Source: an uncultured Bacteroidales bacterium
GTDB taxonomy: Bacteria > Bacteroidota > Bacteroidia > Bacteroidales > UBA932
Direction of reading: 5' to 3'
DNA length: 56,619 bases
Assembly (NCBI GenBank): GCA_944322585.1
Contig: CALUPB010000019.1
Location: 1-56,619, forward strand
Part shown: one piece after another, positions 16,941-25,011 of the stretch
Position numbering within the stretch: position 1 is the first letter of the stretch
Layout: each line of letters starts with the position of its first letter
Translations under genes and position numbers: made by a program
The notes under the pieces: generated by a model
What the model was told of the DNA's origin: nothing
Database searches by the model: none
The model's input: the letters and a program-made list of their open reading frames with translations, nothing else

Positions 16941-17783
16941 ATGCTTTATAAAAGGACAATATATATTCTGACTGCCATCTTATGCTGGACGGCATTCCTG
17001 CTTCCATGTATCGGACAGTCCGGTGCCAGGGAACTGGTGATATTACACACCAATGATACGCACAGCCATGTGGATCCGGTCAAGGCCGGGCCTGAAGCAG
17101 GGCTCGGGGGTGTGATAGAAAGGGCGGCCTATATCGACAGTGTCAGGTCGGCTGTCGGAAAGAGGAATCTGTTGCTCGTGGATGCCGGTGATTTCAGTCA
17201 GGGCACTTCGTATTTTACCGTGCTGAAAGGGGATATCGAGATAGAACTGCTCAACGGAATGGGGTACGATGCCGTATGTCTCGGCAACCATGAATTCGAC
17301 AACGGGCCGGAAGAACTTGCACGGAGGTTGCGGAATGCGAAGTTCGATGTGGTATGCGCCAACTATGACTTCTCCGGAAGTGTTCTCGACAGGTATGTGG
17401 AACCGTATACCGTGATCCGGAAAGGCGGCAGGAAAATAGGGATAATCGGTCTGCTCGTGGATGTCACCAAGGTGGTGGACAGGAGCGTGGCGGAGACCAT
17501 GAAGTACCTCGACCCTGTGGAAACGGTAAACAGGTATGCCGCGCTGTTGCGCGACAAGGGATGCGACATGGTCATCGTCCTGTCCCATCTCGGGATAGAG
17601 AAGTCGGAATTTACCGACATCCGGCTTGCTGAAGCCTCCCGTAATGTAGACATCATCATCGGCGGGCATTCCCATACTTTCCTTGAAGAGCCTGTGTATG
17701 TCCGGAATGCGGACGGGAAGGAAGTCACGATAGTCACAGACGGCTGTTGGGGACTTTACGTGGGAAGACTCGATATCGAATGA
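16941..17783 (+). CDS. Metallophosphatase, 5'-nucleotidase N-terminal half (secreted)
   Basis: This 280-residue protein has a signal peptide (YKRTIYILTAILCWTAFLL) followed by a calcineurin-like phosphoesterase domain. All metal-site motifs are visible: ILHTNDTHSH (DxH), VDAGDFSQG, CLGNHEFDNGPEEL, VLSHLGIEKS and IIGGHSHTF. It ends just after the catalytic domain, with no C-terminal nucleotide-binding half; that half is the preceding gene. I choose ATG 16941 because it starts the signal peptide; the longer frame runs back into the previous gene. Confidence 0.9.
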   Translation: MLYKRTIYILTAILCWTAFLLPCIGQSGARELVILHTNDTHSHVDPVKAGPEAGLGGVIERAAYIDSVRSAVGKRNLLLVDAGDFSQGTSYFTVLKGDIEIELLNGMGYDAVCLGNHEFDNGPEELARRLRNAKFDVVCANYDFSGSVLDRYVEPYTVIRKGGRKIGIIGLLVDVTKVVDRSVAETMKYLDPVETVNRYAALLRDKGCDMVIVLSHLGIEKSEFTDIRLAEASRNVDIIIGGHSHTFLEEPVYVRNADGKEVTIVTDGCWGLYVGRLDIE

Positions 17784-17840
17784 AGTCCCGACGCGACAGC
17801 GGGGACATGAGCCGTTCAACGTGGATGCGGGAACCTGCCT

Positions 17841-18725
17841 TTACAGGATATTGAGGCTCTGCTCCTTGATCTTTTCGAGGTCGTCCTTCATTTTCACGAC
17901 GATCTTCTGGATGCCGGTGTGGTTGGCCTTGGAGCCTGTGGTGTTGATCTCACGCCCCATTTCCTGTGCTATGAATCCGAGTTTTTTTCCCGGATACGGT
18001 TCGTTGTCGATGGTCTCCATGAAATAGCGGCAGTGCTGGCGGAGCCTTGTCTTTTCCTCGTTGATGTCGAATTTTTCTATATAATAGACCATCTCTTCCT
18101 CAAGACGGTTCTGATCCGGCTGTAAGGACAGTTCTTCGAAACGGGAGACGATCTTTTCCCTGACCGTAGCCGTACGTTCCCCCTCTAGAGCCTCGACCTC
18201 ATCTACATATGCAAGAATCGATGCCACTTTGGCCGTAACATCCCTGTACAGGATTGCCCCTTCAGTAGAACGGAATTCATTCAGTTTCGCTACGGCTTCC
18301 CTGATGCAGGCTTCGACTGCCGGCCAGTTCCCGTCATTGATTATCTCGGGAGCCTGGGAACTGACGGCATCGGGGAGCCGGAGCACGGAAAGCAGAGTCT
18401 GTATTCCTGTCTCTCTGTCCATCGGAATGCCCGCTTCTTCGGCAAGACCGGCCACCTGACTGAAGTAGCTTTTTATGGCTTCGGCGTTCAGCTTCCTTGC
18501 GGCTTCCCCTTCTCCCGGTTCCCATGTCACGAACAGGTCTATGTTTCCTCTCTGCAGCTCCGATGCAATCAGCTTGCGCACTTCCATTTCCCTGTCTTTG
18601 GGAAGCAACTGTGTCTTGATGCTGATATCGGCTGTCTTTCCGTTGAGGGAGCGTATTTCCACGTACAGTTTTCCGGCTTCGAGTACTGTTTCCGCCTTGC
18701 CGTAGCCTGTCATTGACTTTATCAT
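17841..18725 (-). CDS. yicC: YicC/YloC family endoribonuclease
   Basis: This 294-residue cytoplasmic protein starts MIKSMTGYGKAETVLEAGKL, the hallmark N-terminus of the family. The centre (YVEIRSLNGKTADISIK) and the C-terminal DUF1732 region (FDINEEKTRLRQHCRYFMET, PGKKLGFIAQEMGREINTTG) complete it. E. coli YicC is an endoribonuclease promoting decay of the sRNA RyhB. In many bacteria gmk follows; here it does not. It is convergent with the metallophosphatase gene and divergent from glnS. Confidence 0.9.
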   Translation of the reverse strand: MIKSMTGYGKAETVLEAGKLYVEIRSLNGKTADISIKTQLLPKDREMEVRKLIASELQRGNIDLFVTWEPGEGEAARKLNAEAIKSYFSQVAGLAEEAGIPMDRETGIQTLLSVLRLPDAVSSQAPEIINDGNWPAVEACIREAVAKLNEFRSTEGAILYRDVTAKVASILAYVDEVEALEGERTATVREKIVSRFEELSLQPDQNRLEEEMVYYIEKFDINEEKTRLRQHCRYFMETIDNEPYPGKKLGFIAQEMGREINTTGSKANHTGIQKIVVKMKDDLEKIKEQSLNIL

Positions 18726-18766
18726 GTTTCGGACAGTTGTTCCGGTGTGTCTCACCGTTTTTTGGG

Positions 18767-18806
18767 GGAACTGTTAGGTTTTTATCGGAATTTTAAACAG
18801 CTTCTT
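18767..18806. repeat. 40-bp interspersed palindromic repeat, copy B
   Basis: On the minus strand it begins AAGAAGCTGTTTAAAATTCC and ends ACAGTTCC. It sits between the start of yicC and the divergent promoter pair at 18820-18847. It shares ends and length with copies at 56054-56094 and 56184-56223. Confidence 0.55.
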
Positions 18807-18819
18807 GTCTTTCCGGCGA

Positions 18820-18827
18820 CAAAAATA
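18820..18827 (-). promoter_or_regulatory. -7 box TATTTTTG for yicC
   Basis: A minus-strand TAnnTTTG match lies 12 bp from the divergent glnS box. The repeat copy B would be inside the yicC leader. Confidence 0.5.
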
Positions 18828-18839
18828 CTGAATTTTCCA

Positions 18840-18847
18840 TATATTTG
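18840..18847 (+). promoter_or_regulatory. -7 box TATATTTG for glnS
   Basis: A plus-strand match to TAnnTTTG lies 37 bp before the glnS start, back to back with the yicC box. Confidence 0.6.
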
Positions 18848-18884
18848 CGAGTTGTTTTGCATAATATTGAATTTCACAGACAAT

Positions 18885-20558
18885 ATGGAAGAAGTGACAA
18901 AGGGGACGGAAGAGCCCCGCAAACTCAATTTTCTCGAAGAAATCATTGAGTCCGATCTGGCTTCGGGCAAGTACGACAGCATCATGACCCGTTTCCCGCC
19001 TGAACCGAACGGATATCTGCATATCGGGCATGCGAAGAGTATATGCCTCAATTTCGGACTGGCAAGGAAATACGGCGGAAAGACCAATCTCCGTTTCGAC
19101 GACACCAATCCTGTCAAGGAGGATACCGAATATGTGGATTCCATAAAGGATGATATCAGGTGGCTCGGTTTCCAGTGGGAGAACGAAAGATATGCGTCGG
19201 ACTATTTCGACCAGCTGTATGAATGGGCCGAGGAACTGATAATGAAAGGCCTCGCCTATGTGGACGACCAGACGCAGGAGCAGATACGCGAGGGAAGGGG
19301 TACGGTCCAGACGCCGGGAAAAGACAGCCCTTGGCGCAACAGGAGCGCGGAGGAGAACCTGCGCCTGTTCAGGGAAATGCGTGACGGGAAATATGCCGAC
19401 GGAGAGAAGGTGCTCAGGGCCAAAATCGACATGGCGCACCCGAACATGCTGTTCCGCGATCCTATAATGTACCGTATAATCCATGCGAGCCATCATCGTA
19501 CCGGAGACAAGTGGTGCATCTATCCTATGTATGACTATACCCACGGCCAGAGCGACTCCATCGAGCATATAACCCATTCGATCTGTACTCTCGAGTTCGA
19601 TGTGCACAGGCCTCTCTACGACTGGTTCATCGAAAAGCTCGGCATATTCCCGTCACACCAGTATGAGTTCGCCCGTCTGAACCTGACCTATACTGTCATG
19701 AGCAAGCGGAAACTGCTGGAACTTGTGAAGAACGGTTATGTGAGCGGATGGGACGATCCCCGCATGCCTACCATCTGCGGTATCCGCCGCAGGGGATATA
19801 CTCCGGAGTCGATAAGGATGTTCGCGGAGAAGGTCGGGGTAGCCAAAAGGGAACAGCTGATAGACCTTCAGCTGATGGAATGGTGCGTACGTCAGGATCT
19901 CAATGAAAGGTCCAACCGTTATATGGTGGTGCAGGATCCGGTGAAGCTGACCGTCACCAACTGGGAGCCAGGCAAGGTGGAATGGTTCGATGCCCCCCTC
20001 AATCCGGCTGCTCCTGACGGCCCTTCCCGCAAGGTGCCTTTTACCGGGGAACTGTATATCAGCAGGAACGATTTCATGGAGGAGCCGCCGAAAAAGTTCT
20101 TCCGCCTGAAACCGGACGGGGAGGTGCGTCTCAAATACACTTATATCGTGAAATGCAATGAGGTGGTGAAGGACGCGGCCGGCAATGTCATAGAACTGAA
20201 ATGTACATACGATCCGGCCACGAAGCCTGGAGGAGGGGAATGGCGTTCTGTCAAGGGGACGATCCATTGGGTGGCGGCCGAATACGCAAAGCCTGTGGAG
20301 CTGCGTCTTTACGACAAGCTGTTTACCGAGCCTGACATGGGCGGTATTCCGGAGGGGACGGACTACAAGGACTATCTGAATCCCGATTCTCTCGTCGTGG
20401 ACAGGGGATATGCGGAGCCTGCGCTTCTTGATGACAGGAGCGGCATAGCAGTGCAGTTCGAGCGTGTCGGCTATTTCTACAGGGATCCCGACAGCACTCC
20501 GGACAATCCGGTCTACAACAAGACCACTTCCCTTAAGGATTCATATAAGGTAAATTAA
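18885..20558 (+). CDS. glnS: Glutaminyl-tRNA synthetase
   Basis: This 557-residue class I aminoacyl-tRNA synthetase has the HIGH motif within RFPPEPNGYLHIGHAKS and the KMSKS counterpart as VMSKRKLLELV. The acceptor-binding domain and the C-terminal beta-barrel anticodon-binding domain (from about residue 340) follow. Length matches E. coli GlnRS. The start at ATG 18885 (MEEVTKG) is chosen because the promoter box lies at 18840-18847, which rules out the longer open frame. A GlnRS means this organism charges tRNA-Gln directly. Confidence 0.95.
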   Translation: MEEVTKGTEEPRKLNFLEEIIESDLASGKYDSIMTRFPPEPNGYLHIGHAKSICLNFGLARKYGGKTNLRFDDTNPVKEDTEYVDSIKDDIRWLGFQWENERYASDYFDQLYEWAEELIMKGLAYVDDQTQEQIREGRGTVQTPGKDSPWRNRSAEENLRLFREMRDGKYADGEKVLRAKIDMAHPNMLFRDPIMYRIIHASHHRTGDKWCIYPMYDYTHGQSDSIEHITHSICTLEFDVHRPLYDWFIEKLGIFPSHQYEFARLNLTYTVMSKRKLLELVKNGYVSGWDDPRMPTICGIRRRGYTPESIRMFAEKVGVAKREQLIDLQLMEWCVRQDLNERSNRYMVVQDPVKLTVTNWEPGKVEWFDAPLNPAAPDGPSRKVPFTGELYISRNDFMEEPPKKFFRLKPDGEVRLKYTYIVKCNEVVKDAAGNVIELKCTYDPATKPGGGEWRSVKGTIHWVAAEYAKPVELRLYDKLFTEPDMGGIPEGTDYKDYLNPDSLVVDRGYAEPALLDDRSGIAVQFERVGYFYRDPDSTPDNPVYNKTTSLKDSYKVN

Positions 20559-20576
20559 AGAAAAGTCATCCCTTTA

Positions 20577-22175
20577 ATGAAAAAAGGTATGAATCGAATA
20601 TTCCAGGGTATTTCAATGTCCGTATTGTGCTGCCTGATATTGCCGTTGGCGGCAGGTTGCAGCGGGAACGGTACGGCTGTGCGGCTCGACACGTTTCGCA
20701 GTGCGGACGGCAGGGTCTGGAACGGGAGCAAGATAACCGTTTCGGAACCGGCGGATGCAGCGGACAGCGAGGTATGGTTCGCCGAAGGGGACTACAGGAA
20801 CTTCATCCTGACGGGAGAGGCCTGTCTGGAGCCGGGAGCGGAGGCGTCGCTGTATTTCCATACCGGTCTGCCGTCCGATACCGCTTCCGGAGCAGTTGTA
20901 GAATGCGGTTCCGCGGCAAATCCGGAGTCGGATGTTGCGGGTAGTAATCAAGTTGCCGTAGAACCTATTGCTCCGGGAAAGGGCGGAGTCACGAAAGTTG
21001 AAGCCAATGAAGGTATCCGGCTGTCCGGCTATGAGGTGATATTCCACAACGGTCCGATCGACGGTACAAGGAAGACCGGCAGCCTTGCCGCAGTGCGGAA
21101 TCTTTACAGGTCACTTGTCGGAGACTGCGAATGGTTCAGCTTCGAGATTGCTGTCAGGGGGAAGAACATTACTGTGTCGATAGACAGTACGGAGGTGGTA
21201 TGCTATACCGAGCCGGAGGAGCCGTACAGGACGCAGGAGTATGCCTCCAGACTGCTCGGACACGGCAGGATCGCGTTGACGGGAATTCGCGGAAAGATGA
21301 TATTCAAGGATCTTGAAGTGACCCGCCTCAAGGCAGATGCGGTGAATCCGTGCGATACCATGCCTGTTCCGGATGAGAGGAATGACGCCCTGATTCGCCT
21401 GCAGCAACAGAATTTCCCGCTGATAGACTATCATGTACATCTGAAGGGCGGACTGACGAAAGAGATGGCCCATGCGATGTCCATGAATTACGGTATCAAT
21501 TATGGAGTGGCCCCTAATGCCGGTGAAGGCGGTGTCGGCAGGATGCTGGCCGATGATGCCGAGGTCTATGAATATTTCGATGAGGTGAAGGACATGCCTT
21601 TCCTTCGCGGTGTGCAGGGTGAGGGCCGCCGCTGGACAAAGACGTTCTCCCGGGAAGCCCTCGGTGTCTTCGACTATCTTTTCACTGATGCCATGACCAT
21701 AGTCGACCACAAGGGAAGGCTGTCGCGGATCTACAGACCGGAAGAAGTCCGTTACGACGGGATTACGAAGGAGCAGTACATGGACTGCATAGTGGACCAG
21801 ACCGTGAAGATCCTGACCAACGAGCCGGCTGACATCTTCGCCAATCCGACCTATATACCTGATGACATGAATCCCGACTATGCCCGATACTGGACGGACG
21901 AGAGGGTGGAACGTGTCCTGGATGTGCTTGAAAAATATGACATTGCGCTCGAAATAAATGCAAGGTACAGGATACCTTCATTCGAGATAATCAGGAAGGC
22001 CAAGGAAAGGGGGATAAAGTTCACTTTCGGGACCAACAACGTGGATGCCGATTTCGGACGTCTGGAATACTGTGTCGATGCCATAGAGCAGTGCGGTCTC
22101 ACTCCGGATGACCTGTGGTTCCCTTCGATGAGTGTACGCCGCACACGTCCTGTAGTCATTTATAATGATTTATAA
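20577..22175 (+). CDS. DUF1080-like / PHP-domain fusion lipoprotein
   Basis: This 532-residue lipoprotein has a signal and lipobox LPLAAGC with Cys28. Residues about 35-255 look like a DUF1080 (concanavalin-like, 3-keto-disaccharide hydrolase) domain: WFAEGDYRNFILTGEACLEP, EWFSFEIAVRGKNITVSIDS, LLGHGRIALTGIRGKMIFKDLEV. Residues about 265-530 look like a PHP metal-dependent hydrolase: FPLIDYHVHLKGG with the HxH pair, then RGVQGEGRRW, FDYLFTDAMTIVDH, ALEINARYRIPSFEI and KFTFGTNN. It follows glnS by 18 bp, so it is probably cotranscribed, and it ends facing the ROK regulator of the glycan locus. Function unknown; a role in sugar processing is inference. Confidence 0.75.
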   Translation: MKKGMNRIFQGISMSVLCCLILPLAAGCSGNGTAVRLDTFRSADGRVWNGSKITVSEPADAADSEVWFAEGDYRNFILTGEACLEPGAEASLYFHTGLPSDTASGAVVECGSAANPESDVAGSNQVAVEPIAPGKGGVTKVEANEGIRLSGYEVIFHNGPIDGTRKTGSLAAVRNLYRSLVGDCEWFSFEIAVRGKNITVSIDSTEVVCYTEPEEPYRTQEYASRLLGHGRIALTGIRGKMIFKDLEVTRLKADAVNPCDTMPVPDERNDALIRLQQQNFPLIDYHVHLKGGLTKEMAHAMSMNYGINYGVAPNAGEGGVGRMLADDAEVYEYFDEVKDMPFLRGVQGEGRRWTKTFSREALGVFDYLFTDAMTIVDHKGRLSRIYRPEEVRYDGITKEQYMDCIVDQTVKILTNEPADIFANPTYIPDDMNPDYARYWTDERVERVLDVLEKYDIALEINARYRIPSFEIIRKAKERGIKFTFGTNNVDADFGRLEYCVDAIEQCGLTPDDLWFPSMSVRRTRPVVIYNDL

Positions 22176-22268
22176 GCGGAACGGCAAGTGATAGGACGCA
22201 GGACGGAACTGAAAGTTCTTGACAGCTAATTGGGGTGATCTTTTCGTATAGCTTTATAGGCCGACCTC

Positions 22269-23480
22269 TTACACCAGGCCGAGGAGCTTGCTGCGTGAGA
22301 GCATGCAGGCCCCGAGCGCCCCGCCCTTGGAACCGAGCTTGGAAAACTTGACAGTGGTGTCCTTGCTGACGATTATCAGGGAATATTTGTTGATGGCCCC
22401 CATGATAGGCAGCATCAGATAGTCCTTTGCCACAGTGAGCTTTCCTCCTATTACCACAAGTTCCGGATTGAAGATGTTTATCAGTCCCGCTATCGCCCGT
22501 CCGAGTTCCCGTCCGGTGACTTCCATCGCTTCTATGGCAAGCACATCCTCGTCCTCCAGCGCATCGATAATCTCGTCGAGGGAAATGTCCTCGCCTTTCT
22601 CGAATTTCGGTCTGAGCACCGAAGCCCGTCCTTCTTTCAGCCTGTCGGTGAAAAATCTGTGGACTGCAGAGCCTGAAGCCACTGTCTCAAGGCACCCTAT
22701 TTTCCCGCACCGGCACATTATGTCGTTGTCCTTGAACGGGAAATGCCCTATTTCCCCTGAAAATCCGGACTTCCCGTAGGAGAGTTTCCCGTCCAGGATC
22801 ATTCCCATCCCGAGTCCCCAGCTCAGATTGATGAACAGCATGTTCTTCTCCCCGTTGCCCACTCCGCAGATATATTCCCCGTATGCCATGGCCCTGGAGT
22901 CATTGTCGATGAAGACGGCGTTGCCGAGCATGTCCTCAAGGGTATCGGAAAGAGGCCGCTCCTCTCCAAGGAAATAGGAGAAGCTGAAGCCGGTCTCGCA
23001 GTTCACGCGGCCGGTGAGATTGATGCCGTAGGCGAGTATCCTGTCCTTGTCGATACCCAGGCTTTCAATATGGGAAAGAAGCATTCCGCACATTTCCCTG
23101 AAAGACTCTTCCGTACTTTCAAGAACAAACGGCATATCTTCCTGATAGTCGATGAGATTACCCTTGAAATCAGTCACAGCCACACTTATGTGATGACTTC
23201 CTATGTCTGCTCCGACGAGATATCCGGCAGAGGAGCACAGCCCGTAGATGTTCGGCTTGCGTCCTCCCGAAGTCCCCTGTTTGCCGAGATCTTCTATGAA
23301 GCCGTCTTCTATCAGCTCGCTCAGCAGTTTTGTTATGGTAGGGATGCTCGTATTCAGTTCCTTGCTCAGGTCGGCAATGCTGAAGTCTCCGTCAGTGATG
23401 CACAGACCGAGTATCTTCTTTTTCAGGGAACCGTTCTTGCCGTCGTCTATTCTGTCTAAAAAATTTTTCATAAGGGCCAT
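22269..23480 (-). CDS. ROK-family transcriptional regulator
   Basis: This protein of about 400 residues has an N-terminal winged helix-turn-helix (KKKILGLCITDGDFSIADLS, NTSIPTITKLLSELIEDGFI). A ROK sugar-kinase-like domain follows, starting YLVGADIGSHHISVAVTDFK. The zinc motif CRCGKIGCLETVASG is intact. Translation may begin at the internal ATG 23471 (MKNFLDR). By family precedent (NagC, XylR) it is a repressor released by a sugar or amino sugar. It lies next to the transporter and the SusCD operon and is the only regulator in the locus, so it probably controls the divergent region at 26130-26340. It appears to have its own promoter at 23613-23620. Confidence 0.9.
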   Translation of the reverse strand: MALMKNFLDRIDDGKNGSLKKKILGLCITDGDFSIADLSKELNTSIPTITKLLSELIEDGFIEDLGKQGTSGGRKPNIYGLCSSAGYLVGADIGSHHISVAVTDFKGNLIDYQEDMPFVLESTEESFREMCGMLLSHIESLGIDKDRILAYGINLTGRVNCETGFSFSYFLGEERPLSDTLEDMLGNAVFIDNDSRAMAYGEYICGVGNGEKNMLFINLSWGLGMGMILDGKLSYGKSGFSGEIGHFPFKDNDIMCRCGKIGCLETVASGSAVHRFFTDRLKEGRASVLRPKFEKGEDISLDEIIDALEDEDVLAIEAMEVTGRELGRAIAGLINIFNPELVVIGGKLTVAKDYLMLPIMGAINKYSLIIVSKDTTVKFSKLGSKGGALGACMLSRSKLLGLV

Positions 23481-23484
23481 ATCG

Positions 23485-23530
23485 GAAACTGTCCCGTAAC
23501 TGTTTTGAGAAACTGCTCGGCAGCTTCTGA
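23485..23530. repeat. Degenerate copy of the AAGCTGTTT repeat
   Basis: On the minus strand CAGAAGCTGCCGAGCAGTTTC is followed by two more ACAGTT-type units. It lies directly upstream of the ROK gene, in its leader. Confidence 0.4.
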
Positions 23531-23612
23531 ATTTTATCCGTATAAAATTGCACAGTCCCGTATTCTTTTACGGAAAAGATACAGTTTGTTAATTAATTTT
23601 AATAATTGAGGA

Positions 23613-23620
23613 CAAAGTTA
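23613..23620 (-). promoter_or_regulatory. -7 box TAACTTTG for ROK gene
   Basis: A minus-strand match to TAnnTTTG in the gap between the MFS stop and the ROK start. It would let the regulator be transcribed separately from the transporter operon, with a leader of about 130 nt. Confidence 0.5.
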
Positions 23621-23622
23621 TA

Positions 23623-25011
23623 CTATTTTTTCCAATATGCCTCTATTTCTTCCAACGTTTTTCCTGTGGTTTCAGGGACGGCTTTCCACATTATCAGTAT
23701 ATACGGTATGCACATGACGGCAAACAGGAAGAATGTCCCTGCAGGAGTCAGGTTCTCCAAGAGCCATGGCGTCAGCTGGCCTATCAGGTATGTCCCCACC
23801 CAAAGGGCAAGGCCTGCAATCGACATAGCCCGTCCGCGTACGCTGTTGGGATACATTTCTGAAAGCAGGACGAATACTACGGCGCTTATGGATATCGCGC
23901 AGCAGAATACATAGAACAGGAAAAACGCCAGAAGGAATCCGTTCCCGAGTCCCCATGCGTCTCCCCACAGGAAATATGCCCCTATCATCAGAAGGGAGAC
24001 TATCATTCCGGAAACTCCCCAGTATATCAGCTGCTTGCGTCCGACCCGGTCGATAATGAACACGGCTATGACCGTAGTGAGCATGTTGACGGCTCCTACG
24101 AGCACCTGCGAGAACATGGAGTCGCTTCCCGAAAGGCCGGCCTTGCTGAAAATTTCAGGGCCGTAGTACAGGACTGCGTTCACGCCCATGAACTGGCCGA
24201 GTATAGCTATGGCGGAGCCGATGATTACCGCCTTCAGAATACCGGGCTGCAGGAGGGCCTTCCATTCGGACTTAGTCTCTCCGGCGATCGAGGCCCTTGT
24301 CTCTTCAAGCTGGGCAACGGCGTGCGTCATGTCTCCGTATATGCGGGTGAGCGTCCTGATTGCCTTGTCTCCTTTCCCTTTGACTATGAGCCATCTCGGG
24401 CTTTCAGGGATCAGGAAGATGACGATGAAGTACAGCAGGGCGGGGACTGTCATGGAGCCGAGCATTCCGCGCCACATTTCCTCCTTCATCAGGTGGTTCC
24501 AGACTCCGGACCCGTATTCGGAGGATTCTGCGGCATCCTGTATCCAGAAGTTCACAAGATATGCCGCGAGGAAGCCTATGGTGATGGCAAGCTGGTAGAG
24601 GGATACCATCGTACCGCGTCGGTCGGCCGGAGAGACTTCGGAAATATAGATAGGGGATACGATGGACACTATTCCGATGCCGACCCCTCCGATTATCCTG
24701 AAACATACCAGCTGGATGAAGTCGGCGCTGATGGCGCAGCATACAGCCGACATACAGAACAGCGTGGCGGCTATCAGCATCGTTTTCTTCCTTCCGATGC
24801 TGTCACTCAACGCTCCGGCAAAAAGGACGCCGATGATGGAGCCGATGAGGGCGCAGCCGACGTACCATCCCTGCTGGAGGGTATCCAGTCCGAACTGAGC
24901 AGTGACATTGCTTATCGTGCCGGAGATGACAGCAGTGTCATATCCGAAAAGAATTCCTCCGATGGCGGCCACTACCGCCATGAAAAGGACGTATCCTCTG
25001 TTTGTTTTCAT
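23623..25011 (-). CDS. Sugar-porter MFS permease
   Basis: This 462-residue, 12-helix inner-membrane symporter carries the sugar-porter signatures: GGILFGYDTAVISGTI in helix 1, GALSDSIGRKKTM between helices 2 and 3, PESPRWLIVKGK after helix 6 and PETTGKTLEEIEAYW at the C-terminus. It resembles the XylE/GLUT group, so it should take up a monosaccharide or short oligosaccharide with protons. It overlaps the DUF4434 gene by four bases and would carry the product of the outer-membrane and periplasmic steps into the cytoplasm. Confidence 0.92.
   Translation of the reverse strand: MKTNRGYVLFMAVVAAIGGILFGYDTAVISGTISNVTAQFGLDTLQQGWYVGCALIGSIIGVLFAGALSDSIGRKKTMLIAATLFCMSAVCCAISADFIQLVCFRIIGGVGIGIVSIVSPIYISEVSPADRRGTMVSLYQLAITIGFLAAYLVNFWIQDAAESSEYGSGVWNHLMKEEMWRGMLGSMTVPALLYFIVIFLIPESPRWLIVKGKGDKAIRTLTRIYGDMTHAVAQLEETRASIAGETKSEWKALLQPGILKAVIIGSAIAILGQFMGVNAVLYYGPEIFSKAGLSGSDSMFSQVLVGAVNMLTTVIAVFIIDRVGRKQLIYWGVSGMIVSLLMIGAYFLWGDAWGLGNGFLLAFFLFYVFCCAISISAVVFVLLSEMYPNSVRGRAMSIAGLALWVGTYLIGQLTPWLLENLTPAGTFFLFAVMCIPYILIMWKAVPETTGKTLEEIEAYWKK

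Noticed and set aside
18747-18884. Longer N-terminus for glnS
   Set aside because: The extra 46 codons contain the TATATTTG promoter box and repeat copy B; the family starts near MEEVTKG.
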